Positions 24,320 through 33,665 of a stretch of DNA of 54,119 nt are shown here, in pieces (position 1 is the first letter of the stretch; every line of letters starts with the position of its first letter). Under the pieces are notes generated by a model. That model was not told the origin of the DNA. It made no database searches and saw only the letters and a program-made list of their open reading frames with translations. Source of the DNA: Acidobacteria bacterium RIFCSPLOWO2_02_FULL_65_29 (GTDB lineage Bacteria; Acidobacteriota; Vicinamibacteria; Vicinamibacterales; CAVVIG01); the NCBI GenBank assembly GCA_001767435.1, contig MEKT01000120.1:30977-85095 (forward strand). Direction: 5' to 3'. Both the position numbers and the translations under genes were made by a program.

Positions 24320-25996
24320 ATGCACGATTCACACGAGTCGGTGACAGCGTCCGCGTCGACCGGGAACGAGCCGCCTCGACCGGCTCGCCCCGAGTCTGAT
24401 CCCCGGCGACGCTCGGCCGCACACTGGACCTTCGTGGCACTCGCCGCAACGCTGCTGCCCGTGATGGTCCTCGCGTCCTTCGATTTCGGTGTGACGTGGG
24501 ACGAAAAATCCCGTCACCGGTACGGCGAGCTCATCTGGGAATTCTTCAGAGGCCTCCGGAGCCGCGATTCCTTCACCGAAACCGGGGGACACCTGTACGG
24601 CGGCCTGTTCGATACGATCTGCGTCGGCCTCGAGCAGTGGCTCCCCGGCAACCGTTACGTCATCCGCCACGCGGCAAACGCGACCTTCGGCTGGATCGGC
24701 GTGGTGTACTGCGGGCGGCTGGCGGCGCGGCTCTTTGGGACGTGGTCGGGGGTGCTCGCGATGGTCCTCCTCGCGGCATCGCCACGGTATTTCGCCGACT
24801 CGATGAACAACCCGAAGGACGTGCCATTCGCGGCGATGACCGTCATGGCGCTCTACTACATCTCGACCGTCTCGCCGCGATGGCCGTACCTGTCGTGGGC
24901 GACGGCGGCCAAGATCGCTGTCTCGCTGGCGCTGGCGCTGAACATCCGTGTCGGCGCACTGCTCTACGTCGGTTATTTCGGGCTCCTGGTCGCCGCGTTC
25001 GCAATCATCGAGCGGAACACGGACTGGCGCCGCCTCGCAAGCACCGCGTTCCGCCTGGCAGCGGTCGCCCTCGCGGTACTTCTGCTCGGCACGGTGTTCT
25101 GGCCGTGGGCACAAGGCTCGCCGTTGACGCGGCCTTTTCGGGCGCTCCTCGGCGTGGCAAGTTTTCCGTTTGGCGGTCTCGTTCTCTTCAACGGTCACGA
25201 GTACGGGGCCGGCGACCTACCCTGGTACTACGCGCCCTGGTGGATCCTGATTTCGACACCGCCCGTCGTCATCGGAGGCGCCCTGTTGTCCGCGACGTTT
25301 CTGCCGAGCCGCGGGGACGCACTTCGACGGCTCGCGCTCTGGTCGATTGCCCTCCTTCCGATGTGTCTGGCCATCGTCATGGGCTCGACACTGTACGACG
25401 GCATTCGCCACCTGCTGTTCATCTACCCGATCCTCGTCGCGCTGGCGGCCGCGGGATGGACGGCCGTGCTCTTCGATCGCTCGTACGCGCAGCTGCGCCG
25501 AGGCGCGGCCGTTCTCCTCGCCGTGGGGCTCGTCAGCATGCTGAGTTTCGACGTGCGATTCCATCCCAATCAAGGCGTCTATTTCAACGCGCTGGTCTCC
25601 GGACCACGCGGAGCCTTCGCGAGATACGACATGGACTACTGGGGCAATTGCGTGCTCGAAGCGGTGACCTGGAGCGCCGAAACGGCCCGGACGCTCGGCA
25701 TCCCCCTCACGATCTCCGGCAATCCGGCGCATCTGGTGCAGCTCGACGCCGAGCGCTTTCACGAGCTGTACTTCACCGACCCGGTTCGAGGCCGGCACTA
25801 CCTGCACATCCGGCTCGCGCGCGGCCCCGTGGCGGGCGTCACCGAACTGGCCGAACAACCCGCGCTCTATCAGGTGAAGACGGCCGACGGCGCGGTGCTC
25901 TGCAACATCATTCCCGGCCCAGCCTACGGCGAGCTGCAGGCACTCCAGTCCCGCTCCACGCCGCGAGCGGCGTCACCCGAGGCACACCCGCAGTGA
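24320..25996 (+). CDS. GT-C membrane glycosyltransferase
   Basis: 558 residues with about ten hydrophobic segments starting at residue 38. The first loop carries DFGVTWDEKSRHRYGE, the acidic pair expected for a GT39/PMT-type catalytic site, and the later SPRYFADSMNNPKDVPFAAM segment is characteristic of a subgroup often paired with DPM1-like enzymes. A soluble C-terminal part (about 430-558) follows. Its stop overlaps the next gene's start (TGATG), a two-gene operon with the GT2 enzyme that likely makes its lipid-linked donor. Confidence 0.87.
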   Translation: MHDSHESVTASASTGNEPPRPARPESDPRRRSAAHWTFVALAATLLPVMVLASFDFGVTWDEKSRHRYGELIWEFFRGLRSRDSFTETGGHLYGGLFDTICVGLEQWLPGNRYVIRHAANATFGWIGVVYCGRLAARLFGTWSGVLAMVLLAASPRYFADSMNNPKDVPFAAMTVMALYYISTVSPRWPYLSWATAAKIAVSLALALNIRVGALLYVGYFGLLVAAFAIIERNTDWRRLASTAFRLAAVALAVLLLGTVFWPWAQGSPLTRPFRALLGVASFPFGGLVLFNGHEYGAGDLPWYYAPWWILISTPPVVIGGALLSATFLPSRGDALRRLALWSIALLPMCLAIVMGSTLYDGIRHLLFIYPILVALAAAGWTAVLFDRSYAQLRRGAAVLLAVGLVSMLSFDVRFHPNQGVYFNALVSGPRGAFARYDMDYWGNCVLEAVTWSAETARTLGIPLTISGNPAHLVQLDAERFHELYFTDPVRGRHYLHIRLARGPVAGVTELAEQPALYQVKTADGAVLCNIIPGPAYGELQALQSRSTPRAASPEAHPQ

Positions 25997-26973
25997 TGTC
26001 GCATTCGGAGGCTTCAGCCGGTCCACCGGCGTTCTCGATCGTCATTCCCGTCTATAACGAGGAAGAAAGTCTCGAAGAGCTCCTGGCCTCGATCGAGACG
26101 GCGATGAAGGCGCTCGGCCGGAGCTACGAAATCGTGTTCGTCGACGACGGGTCGATCGACGGCACGCTCGATACCCTCAAGCGGCTGTCTCAGATCCGCC
26201 GGCACGTGCGGGTGTTCTCATTTCGCAGAAATCTGGGCAAGTCCCAGGCGCTGTTGTGCGGTTTCCAGATGGCCGCCGGGGACTACGTCCTGACGCTGGA
26301 CGCGGACCTGCAGGACGATCCCAACAACCTCCGGCCGATGTTCGACCACCTGACGTCCCAGCGGGCGGACATCGTCAGCGGCTGGAGGAAGGAGCGGCGG
26401 GACAACGCCCTGAAGGTGGCGTCGTCGAGACTCTTCAACCGGGTGATGGTTCGTCTGCTGTTTGGCTTCTCGTTCGAGGACATGAACAGCGGTCTCAAGC
26501 TGTACAAGGCCGATGTCGCTCGCGAGCTCCGACTGTACGGCGGCATGCATCGGTTCATCCCGCTAATCGCGTCGGAGATGGGCTACCGGGTCGTCGAGTT
26601 CGCGGTCAAGCACAACGAGCGGAAGTACGGCTCGTCGAAATACCCCCCCGCGAAGATCCTCACCGAAGTGCCCGACCTGCTGACGATGTTTTTCCTGATC
26701 AAGTACACGACCAAGCCGCTTCATTTCTTCGGAAGAATCGGCTCGGCGCTTTTCGCCGTCGGCTTCGCATGCCTCGCGTACTTGACGATTCTCTGGACTC
26801 AGAGCATCCCCATCGGCACCCGGCCCCTTCTGACCTTCGGCGTGCTGCTCGTCCTGATCGGCGGCCAGACGGTCTTCACGGGCCTGCTGGCGGACCTGAT
26901 CGTGAACGTGAATCAAAACAAGAGGCAGGAGTTTCCCCTGAGGCACGTTTCCGACAGAACGGCGGGGCCCTGA
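25996..26973 (+). CDS. GT2 polyprenyl-phosphate sugar transferase (DPM1-like)
   Basis: 325-residue enzyme that transfers a sugar from a nucleotide donor to polyprenyl phosphate. GT-A fold with VIPVYNEEESLEELL, VFVDDGSIDGT (residues 48-57), RRNLGKSQALLCGFQMA, and LDADLQDDP (101-109), the DxD-containing signature. Two C-terminal membrane helices (FGRIGSALFAVGFACLAYLT and LTFGVLLVLIGGQTVFTGLL). The ATG overlaps the TGA of the upstream GT-C gene. The pair fits the usual donor-maker plus donor-user arrangement. Confidence 0.93.
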   Translation: MSHSEASAGPPAFSIVIPVYNEEESLEELLASIETAMKALGRSYEIVFVDDGSIDGTLDTLKRLSQIRRHVRVFSFRRNLGKSQALLCGFQMAAGDYVLTLDADLQDDPNNLRPMFDHLTSQRADIVSGWRKERRDNALKVASSRLFNRVMVRLLFGFSFEDMNSGLKLYKADVARELRLYGGMHRFIPLIASEMGYRVVEFAVKHNERKYGSSKYPPAKILTEVPDLLTMFFLIKYTTKPLHFFGRIGSALFAVGFACLAYLTILWTQSIPIGTRPLLTFGVLLVLIGGQTVFTGLLADLIVNVNQNKRQEFPLRHVSDRTAGP

Positions 26974-27040
26974 TCGCAGTCGAGCTCGCCTTCGAGCCAG
27001 TGATGGCAGCGGGGCACATCAGTTGCCCGACCAGCGGCTC

Positions 27041-27072
27041 CCTCAATCCTCAACTCCTCAAATCCTCAAATT
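27041..27072. repeat. Octamer array AAATCCTC
   Basis: CTCAATCCTCAACTCCTC then AAATCCTCAAAT, directly downstream of the stop of the PQQ-propeller gene at 27075 (minus strand). Confidence 0.85.
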
Positions 27073-27074
27073 CG

Positions 27075-28550
27075 CTATTTCGCCCTGATATCGAACGCCG
27101 CCATCTCACGGACGTTGCGCACGAGCAGCCGTCCGTCGGCGATGACGGGATGGTTCCAGGTCTTGCCGTCGATGGCCGCGAATCGCGCGATCTCCTCGTG
27201 CCGTTCCGGCGTCGCCTTCACGAGCACGACCTCGCCATCCTCGGTCAGCACGATCAGATGGTCGCCGGCCAGCAGGACCTGACCGTAGCCGTAGCGGCCG
27301 CCCTTCCACTTCAATTCTCCGGTCGCGGCGTCGATACAGGCGAGAATCGACTCGTCCAGACCGTAGAGGTAGCCGTTGTGCAGAAGCGACGTCGTGAACT
27401 TGTTCTTCATCCTCCGATTTTCCCAAACCGTCCGCGCCGAGAGCGCGTCGCCGCTCCGGGTCACCTGAATGACGCTCGCGCCGTGGTCATATCCCGCGGA
27501 CAGGAACACGCGATCGCCGTCGAGCAGCACGGGCTGGGCGACGTTGATGCCCATGTTGGTCTGCCAGGGATACTCCCAGAGCAGTCGCCCGTCGGCGGGG
27601 GTGAGGCCCATCGCCCGCGTGGCGCTCACGACGAGAATCTGGCGGACACCGGCAATCGTGACCAGCATCGGCGACGTGTAGGCCTGGCGGTCGTCGAGCG
27701 ACGACCAGGCGAGCTGGCCGGTCAGCCTGTTGTATGCCACCACTGATTTGCCGCGAGGCCCTCCCGGCAGCACAATGACCGTGTCGTCGACGACGAGCGG
27801 CGAAGCCGCCATGCCCCAGTCGAGATTCGCCGCGCCGTTCTCGTCGAGAATGTTCTTGCGCCAGATGACCGCGCCGGTCGCCGCGTCGAGGCAGCGGAAT
27901 TCACCGAGGGCTCCGAGCGCGTACACGCGGCCCTCGTGGTAGGTGGGCGTGGCCCGTGGACCGTTGCCGCCCATGCCTTCGACGAACTCGCCGTCCCAAC
28001 TGTTGGTCCACAGTTCGCGGCCTGACTCGACGTCGTAGGCGGACGCGATTTCCTGCCGCCGCCGCTGCTCGATCGTGAACGCGCGGCCGTCGGCCACGAC
28101 GAACGAGGCGTAGCCGAGGCCGATCGGCTGCCTCCACAGGCGGGGCAATCCGTCTTTCGGCCAGTCGAGGCGAATCGGCGCCGCGTCGTAGCGGCCGCTG
28201 CGGTGCGGGCCTCGGAAATCCGGCCACGAGGCTCGCAGCGGTGCAACCGACGCTGACGCCGGCGCGGCGACGGCTGACGTTGGCGACGGCGACGCCCCGC
28301 TCTCCACATCCGGTACTGGGCCGCGAGAGGGCGGCGCTGGCGCCGAAGGCGCTGCCGTCGGCATGGGCTGCCGACGCTGCCTCGCCCGATCGGCCTCGAG
28401 CGCGTCGTAGTCGGGCGCGCTCGACAAGAAGCGCGGGATCACGCCGCTGCCATCGGGCGCGAGCCGAAACCCCGCCATGTAGAGTCCCACCAAGGCGGTA
28501 GCCACGCCAATCGCGACAGCCATCGCCGCGAAAGCGACTTTCTTGACCAT
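27075..28550 (-). CDS. Membrane-anchored PQQ-type beta-propeller protein
   Basis: 491 residues: N-terminal membrane anchor (VAFAAMAVAIGVATALVGLY), Pro/Ala linker (about 60-105), then a beta-propeller. The blades show recurrent motifs: DVESGRELWTNS, LDAATGAVIWRKN, NRLTGQLAWSS, IDAATGELKWKG; each [DN]xxTGxxxW turn marks one blade. N-terminal WPDFRGPHRSGRYD is the usual entry motif. Propellers of this kind (BamB- or dehydrogenase-like) rarely bind PQQ; no catalytic residues can be assigned. Divergent from the related gene at 28585 with 34 bp between the starts. Confidence 0.85.
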   Translation of the reverse strand: MVKKVAFAAMAVAIGVATALVGLYMAGFRLAPDGSGVIPRFLSSAPDYDALEADRARQRRQPMPTAAPSAPAPPSRGPVPDVESGASPSPTSAVAAPASASVAPLRASWPDFRGPHRSGRYDAAPIRLDWPKDGLPRLWRQPIGLGYASFVVADGRAFTIEQRRRQEIASAYDVESGRELWTNSWDGEFVEGMGGNGPRATPTYHEGRVYALGALGEFRCLDAATGAVIWRKNILDENGAANLDWGMAASPLVVDDTVIVLPGGPRGKSVVAYNRLTGQLAWSSLDDRQAYTSPMLVTIAGVRQILVVSATRAMGLTPADGRLLWEYPWQTNMGINVAQPVLLDGDRVFLSAGYDHGASVIQVTRSGDALSARTVWENRRMKNKFTTSLLHNGYLYGLDESILACIDAATGELKWKGGRYGYGQVLLAGDHLIVLTEDGEVVLVKATPERHEEIARFAAIDGKTWNHPVIADGRLLVRNVREMAAFDIRAK

Positions 28551-28584
28551 TCAGTCAGTATAGCGCCGTGTTATCGTCTGCTCG

Positions 28585-29868
28585 ATGCGCCCAGGGCTGC
28601 TCATGCTTCTGCGATTGACGACAGCCGTGCTCGTCGCGGGCGCTGGCCTGGTAGCCCGTGGTGTCGCGCACCAAGGGCTGCCGGCCGCCTCCGACTGGCC
28701 CCAGTTCCTCGGGCCCACGAGAAACGGGGTCTACACCGGGCCCCCGCTCGCCGCGACATGGCCGGCGAACGGTCCTCGCGTCGTCTGGAGAAAACAGGTG
28801 GGCGCCGGGTTCGCGGGTCCGGCCGTGGCGGGCAATCGCGTCATCCTGTTTCACCGCGTCGGCCGCGAGGAAGTCGTCGAGTCGCTCGACAACCGAACCG
28901 GCGCCGCCCAGTGGCGCTACGCGTATCCGACGACCTATCGCGACGACTTCGGATTCGACGAAGGCCCTCGCGCTGTGCCGGTCGTCGTCAACGGCCGCGT
29001 GTACACGTTCGGTGCGCAGGGCGTGTTGAGCGCGATCGACCTGGAGACGGGCAAACAGATCTGGACCGTCGACACGGCGAAGCGGTTCGAAGTGCCGAAG
29101 GGATTTTTCGGCCAGTCCGGCTCGCCGCTCGTCGACGACGGCCGCGTGCTCGCCAACGTCGGCGGCATGGACGGCACGAAGAACGCGGGCATCGTGGCGC
29201 TCAGCGCCGACACGGGCGCTGTTCTCTGGACCGCCACCGATCACGAGGCCAGTTACTCGTCGCCTGTCGGCGCCACGTTCAGCGGCCGGAAGCTGGCGCT
29301 GTTCTTCACGCGCCAGGCGCTCGTCGGCCTGGACCCCGCGAACGGCCGGGTGCAGTTCCAGCGCACCTGGCGGTCGCGCTCGCAGAGCTCCGTGAACGCC
29401 GCCTCACCCCTCGTCGTCGACGACGCGGTGTTCGTCTCGGCCACGTACGAAACGGGCGCAACAGTGCTGCGCGTGGCGGGAGCGACGCTCGAACCTCTAT
29501 GGGCCAACGACGACACGCTGTCGAATCACTATGCGACAAGCGTGTATTTCGAGGGCCATCTGTACGGGTTCCACGGACGGCAGGAATTCGGGCAAGCGCT
29601 GCGCGCCGTCGAGCTCAAGACTGGAAAGGTGAAGTGGAGCCAGGAGCGGTTCATGGCCGGCACGGTCCTTCTGGCCGGCAACCGGCTGGTCATCCTGCGC
29701 GAGAACGGCGAGCTGGTGTTTGCCGCGGCGTCGCCGGACGCGTTCCGGCCGCTCGCGCGCGCGCAAGTCCTCCAGGGCGTGGTACGCGCGTACCCGGCGC
29801 TGGCCGACGGCTACCTCTACGCCAGGAACAGCGGCGATACGCTCCTCTGCCTCGATCTCCGTCGCTGA
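28585..29868 (+). CDS. Secreted PQQ-type beta-propeller protein
   Basis: 427 residues with a signal peptide (LMLLRLTTAVLVAGAGLVAR). Same architecture as the divergent neighbour: entry motif DWPQFLGPTRNGVYTG, then blades with LDNRTGAAQWRY, IDLETGKQIWTVD, LSADTGAVLWTATD, LDPANGRVQFQRT, VELKTGKVKWSQE. Likely a periplasmic binding or scaffold protein; function unknown. A third family member is at 49945. The gene ends about 150 bp before the tRNA fragment marking the island edge. Confidence 0.86.
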   Translation: MRPGLLMLLRLTTAVLVAGAGLVARGVAHQGLPAASDWPQFLGPTRNGVYTGPPLAATWPANGPRVVWRKQVGAGFAGPAVAGNRVILFHRVGREEVVESLDNRTGAAQWRYAYPTTYRDDFGFDEGPRAVPVVVNGRVYTFGAQGVLSAIDLETGKQIWTVDTAKRFEVPKGFFGQSGSPLVDDGRVLANVGGMDGTKNAGIVALSADTGAVLWTATDHEASYSSPVGATFSGRKLALFFTRQALVGLDPANGRVQFQRTWRSRSQSSVNAASPLVVDDAVFVSATYETGATVLRVAGATLEPLWANDDTLSNHYATSVYFEGHLYGFHGRQEFGQALRAVELKTGKVKWSQERFMAGTVLLAGNRLVILRENGELVFAAASPDAFRPLARAQVLQGVVRAYPALADGYLYARNSGDTLLCLDLRR

Positions 29869-30016
29869 TGATGCAGCGCTCACGCGACGGCGAGGCGTTG
29901 CGACCACGGCTACGGCCCGTGGATCGACCTGATCGTCGGCGGCAGGCAGTCGGCTGGTGCAACTGCGGTCAGTCATGACGGGTGGTCTTGAGCGAACCCC
30001 GTTTTCCGTCCTGAAT

Positions 30017-30061
30017 CTGCTCACAACCCGAAGGTCGCGGGTTCAAATCCCGCCCCCGCAA
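30017..30061 (+). pseudogene. 3' part of a tRNA (island-edge remnant)
   Basis: A complete T arm (GCGGG-TTCAAAT-CCCGC, 30037-30053) and the 3' strand of an acceptor stem (CCCCGCA) follow CTCACAACCCGAAGGTC, which looks like part of an anticodon loop and variable region. The 5' half does not pair or resemble a tRNA. Such 3' tRNA fragments are what integrating elements leave or bring. The intact parent tRNA is not in this window; identity (Val-CAC or a Met-like tRNA) is uncertain. Confidence 0.75.
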
Positions 30062-30460
30062 ATCCCAAATCCAAAAGTCGAACCGAATCAATCAGTTCCA
30101 GCCGCCACGTCGGCTAGGCACGATTTGAACCCCTGGCCTTGTTCATCTGATTGGCGCGGTCACGTTATTGGCCACGGTCGGCTCTTTCGCCAGTGCAGCG
30201 CTCTTCGGTATTCGACGCGGTCGCAGACAGTCTTCGTCGTGAGGATGGCCTGACGTGGTCTGCGTTCTTCGAAAGAGCCGTCGCGTCGAATCGCAATTCG
30301 TGAGGCACCGCTGCTGAATCAGGGGTTGCTCGAGGGATCGTGGTTCATCCTGATCAATTCGCAGAATCCCTCGGGCACTCGCTCAGTCGAGCCAAGGCTG
30401 TCGCAGATGGAGTGCATTCACTGTGCGTACGCGGATTGGCCGCCGACCCAAGGCCGGCCG
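30062..30460. other. Gap between tRNA remnant and permease gene
   Basis: About 400 bp. The only coding-like stretch is a plus-strand frame from a GTG at 30193 to TGA at 30301-30303, reading VFDAVADSLRREDGLTWSAF then FERAVASNRNS, reminiscent of the C-terminal half of a short ribbon-helix-helix antitoxin. Nothing else recognisable. Confidence 0.35.
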
Positions 30461-32926
30461 CTACTCGTAGCGGAGCGCCTCGACCGGATTCACGCGCGCG
30501 GCGCGACGCGCGGGAATGTAGGTCGCCAGCAGCGTGACGACGAGCACGATCGGCACGACCATGACGATCGCCATCGTGTCGCGCTCGTCGCTGCCCGTCG
30601 GGAACGCGGCGACGAGCAGCCGGCCGGCGACCACGCTGCCGGCCAGTCCGACGACGAGACCGGTCAACGCCGGCGACAATCCCTGCCGCAGCACGAGCCG
30701 CACCACCGAGCCGCGCTCCGCGCCGATGGCGATGCGGATGACGATCTCGCGCGTCCGCCGGCCGGCGGCGTACGCCACGAGGCCGTAGAGCCCGATGATG
30801 GCGAGGCCGAGTCCCATGGCGCCCATCGCGGCGATGATCGTGACGAGGACGTTGAAGATGCTCGTCGCGCGCATGCGATAGCGCTCTTCCATGGTGCGGA
30901 CGTTGAAGATCGGCATGTTCGGATCGAGGCCGCGCACGACCTCGCGCAGCGGCGCGGCCAGCGCCGAGGCCTCGCCCGCCGATCGCGCGAGCAGGATCAT
31001 CTGCCGCGGACGCGTCTGCCGGTACGGGAAGTACACGAAGTCGCTCGGCGGTTCGGCGATGAAGACGTACTTGCTCGTCTTCGCGAGCCCGACGACCTGC
31101 ACCCACGCGTTGTCGTCGCCGGCGCGGAGCCGCTTGCCGATCGGATCCTGGTTCGGCCAGAAGTGCTTCGCGAACTGTTCGTTGACGATCGCCACGCGCG
31201 GCGCATCGGGACCGTCGGTTTCCAGGAGGCCGCGGCCGCGCAAGAGCGTCAGCCCCATCGTGTCGAAGTAGTGCTCGTCGATGCGCGACGCGAGGATGCG
31301 CGTGTTCTCGCGCCCGCGCGGGAACTGGAAGCCTTCCGGCGCCACCGTTTCGAAGCCGATCGAATCGTTCGACATCGGCACCATCGTCGTCATCGTCACG
31401 CTGGAGACGCCCGGAACCGCGCGGGCGCGATCGGCGACCTGCGTGAAGAACTGGCGCGTCTGGTCCGGCGTGTAGCGGACGAGGGACGGATCGAAACTCA
31501 TCATCACCAGATGATCGGTGCGATAGCCCGGTCCGTTCGCGAGCTGCTGCCCGAAGCCGCGGTACATGAACATCGCGACGACGAGGAGGACCACCGACAC
31601 GGCCACCTGTCCGCAGACCAGCACGGCGCGTCCCCATCGGCGGCGCCGTCCTGGCGCGACGGCGCCGCCGGCTTTCATCACCGCGGTGAGATCCGTCCGC
31701 ATGGCGTGCACGGCGGGCACGAGGCCGAACACGAGCGCGCTTCCAACGGCGACGGCGAAGCTGAAGACGAGGGCGCGCAGATCGAGACGGAACGACAGAT
31801 TGATCGGCAGGTCGGTGGGCAGCTGAATCTGGCGGAACAGCGACATGCCGGCGTAGCCGATGGCGAGGCCGAGAACGCCGCCGCCGATGGCGAGCAGCAG
31901 GCTTTCGGTGACGAGCTGGCGGATCAGCCGGCCGCGGCCCGCGCCGATCGCGAGGCGCAGGGCCATCTCGCGCGCGCGCGCCGGCGCGCGGCTGGTGAGA
32001 AGACCCGCGACGTTCGCGCACGCGACGAACAGCACGGCAAACGCGAGCGTCGACAGCATGGCGACGAGCGTCGCGTCAGGCGCGTGCTGCGCGATCCGCT
32101 CCTGCAGCTCGGTGCGGACGGCAAGCCGGCGGTTCCGGTTCGTGTCCGGGTACGCGCGTTCGAGGTCGGTGCCGATCGCGGTGAGTTCGGCCTGTGCGGT
32201 GGCCTGCGAGACGCCCGGCTTCAGCCGCCCCTTCACGCGAAGGTTGCGCGCGTCGCGCGCCTCGAGCGACGCGGCTTTCGGATCGCCGACCAGGCGCGGC
32301 GACATCATCATCGGCACGAAGAAGTCCGCGCGCACGAACTGATCCATGCCGGAGAAGGCGGGCGGCGTCACGCCGATCACGGTGAAGTCGAAGCCGTTGA
32401 TCCGGATGCGCCGCCCCAGCACGTTCGGATCGCTGCCGAAGTCCTGCTCCCACAGCGCCCCTCCCAGAATGACGACGGGGTCGCGGCCGGGCACTTGATC
32501 TTCGTCGGGGCTGAAGTCGCGTCCCATCGTCGGCGCGACGCCCATCAGCGACAGCAGGTTGCCGGTGACGAGGAGGCCGAGTTTCAACTTCGGCTGCGCG
32601 TTCGCGTCGGCGGCGAATCCGACGGTGACGTTGCTGAACGCGGCGAGCCCTTCGAAGCTGGCGGCGCGGTTCTTGACGTCCACGAAGTCGCGGTACGACG
32701 AGACGAGCGACGATCCGAAGAAGTCCACGCTCGACGTCGACCCGACGGTGAGCACCTCGCCGGGCCTGGCAACCGGCAGCGGCCGGAGAAGCAGCGCATC
32801 GGCGAAGCTGAAGATGGCGCAGTTGGCGCCGATGCCGATGGCCAGCGACAGCAGGGCAACTGTCGTGAATCCGGGGCTGGCCGCCAGCATCCGGAACCCG
32901 TAGCGGACGTCCTGCCAGAGCGTCAT
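30461..32926 (-). CDS. Orphan MacB/FtsX-type ABC permease (ADOP-like)
   Basis: 821 residues. It starts WQDVRYGFRMLAASPGFTTV, AIGIGANCAIFSFADALLLR, the standard opening of acidobacterial orphan permeases. One N-terminal helix, a MacB-type periplasmic domain (about 45-245), a first FtsX core (about 285-435), a second periplasmic domain, and a C-terminal FtsX core ending in IPARRAARVNPVEALRYE. No ATPase gene lies nearby, so it is a permease without its own ATPase. The operon with a PadR repressor and a small protein upstream is typical. Substrate unknown; drug, lipid or peptide export are the usual proposals. Confidence 0.92.
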   Translation of the reverse strand: MTLWQDVRYGFRMLAASPGFTTVALLSLAIGIGANCAIFSFADALLLRPLPVARPGEVLTVGSTSSVDFFGSSLVSSYRDFVDVKNRAASFEGLAAFSNVTVGFAADANAQPKLKLGLLVTGNLLSLMGVAPTMGRDFSPDEDQVPGRDPVVILGGALWEQDFGSDPNVLGRRIRINGFDFTVIGVTPPAFSGMDQFVRADFFVPMMMSPRLVGDPKAASLEARDARNLRVKGRLKPGVSQATAQAELTAIGTDLERAYPDTNRNRRLAVRTELQERIAQHAPDATLVAMLSTLAFAVLFVACANVAGLLTSRAPARAREMALRLAIGAGRGRLIRQLVTESLLLAIGGGVLGLAIGYAGMSLFRQIQLPTDLPINLSFRLDLRALVFSFAVAVGSALVFGLVPAVHAMRTDLTAVMKAGGAVAPGRRRRWGRAVLVCGQVAVSVVLLVVAMFMYRGFGQQLANGPGYRTDHLVMMSFDPSLVRYTPDQTRQFFTQVADRARAVPGVSSVTMTTMVPMSNDSIGFETVAPEGFQFPRGRENTRILASRIDEHYFDTMGLTLLRGRGLLETDGPDAPRVAIVNEQFAKHFWPNQDPIGKRLRAGDDNAWVQVVGLAKTSKYVFIAEPPSDFVYFPYRQTRPRQMILLARSAGEASALAAPLREVVRGLDPNMPIFNVRTMEERYRMRATSIFNVLVTIIAAMGAMGLGLAIIGLYGLVAYAAGRRTREIVIRIAIGAERGSVVRLVLRQGLSPALTGLVVGLAGSVVAGRLLVAAFPTGSDERDTMAIVMVVPIVLVVTLLATYIPARRAARVNPVEALRYE

Positions 32927-32981
32927 CTGCCACCTCGTTTCACCATCGGGCTCGACGGACTCGGCCGCGTCAACCGAGCGG

Positions 32982-33665
32982 TTAGTAGGGATCCGGGACG
33001 ACCCGCTCGAGCACCATCACGACTTCGAAAGGCCCCTTGGGTCCGCTGCCTTTGTTCGTGACGGTCAGTGTCTTTCCATCGGCGGACACCTTGTACCGTC
33101 CGGCCCCGAGCACCTGACCGTCCACGTCTGAACCGAGCTCGAGGGTTTGGGGATCCGGCCGGCTGCCGAACGTCATCGCGCCTGCAGGCACACCGGGGAT
33201 CGGCCGTCCGTTCAAGTCGAGCAGGGGGCGGCGACGTCCGTCCGCGATGATCATCTGCGGGCGCTCGGCACACGCCTCACCGTTCACCACGCCGTATGCC
33301 ACCATCAGGTACCCGGTGTCGGTGGGCTCGAACCGCAGATAGGCTTGCTGCGGCGCCGGCCGATCGACCTTCCACTGCGAGGCCTCGCTCTGCGTGGCGC
33401 GCCACGTACCTTCGAAGAAATCATCTGGCATGGTTGCCTCCCTCAATCTGTCTGCCCACGTCGAGAAGTGTTCGCATGGCAGACGTAACGCGAGATCCCC
33501 AAACAGCCGAATCAACCCGACGACACCCTGCTGCTGCCACACACGCGGCACGAGGTCTTCCCCGAGCTGCTCCAGTCCATCACCGCAGATCGCCCGGTAC
33601 TGGTGAGGAAAGGCGCGCGCAATCCGCCGATAGGCGCGACAGCACCCCATCACGAACGTGCTCAT
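32982..33665 (-). CDS. Hypothetical protein between PadR and orphan permease
   Basis: 227 residues, no clear membrane segment. The first 75 residues are helical (FVMGCCRAYRRIARAFPHQY), then a beta-rich part begins with DDFFEGTWRATQSEASQWKV and continues with GYLMVAYGVVNGEACAERPQ, YKVSADGKTLTVTNKGSG and VMVLERV, resembling a lipocalin/avidin-like or DUF1579-like barrel describing a stability assay-type domain; I do not assign a family. It overlaps the PadR gene by 4 bp and precedes the permease by 55 bp, so all three are one operon. The N-terminal helices may correspond to the prefix domain that other orphan permeases carry fused. Confidence 0.7.
   Translation of the reverse strand: MSTFVMGCCRAYRRIARAFPHQYRAICGDGLEQLGEDLVPRVWQQQGVVGLIRLFGDLALRLPCEHFSTWADRLREATMPDDFFEGTWRATQSEASQWKVDRPAPQQAYLRFEPTDTGYLMVAYGVVNGEACAERPQMIIADGRRRPLLDLNGRPIPGVPAGAMTFGSRPDPQTLELGSDVDGQVLGAGRYKVSADGKTLTVTNKGSGPKGPFEVVMVLERVVPDPY

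Noticed and set aside
30001-30061. Complete tRNA gene
   Set aside because: Only T arm and acceptor 3' strand are present; no D arm, and the 5' side does not pair.
30326-33061. 911-codon plus-strand open frame antisense to the permease
   Set aside because: Mirror image of the permease codons, no domain, no start context; the permease on the other strand is unmistakable.
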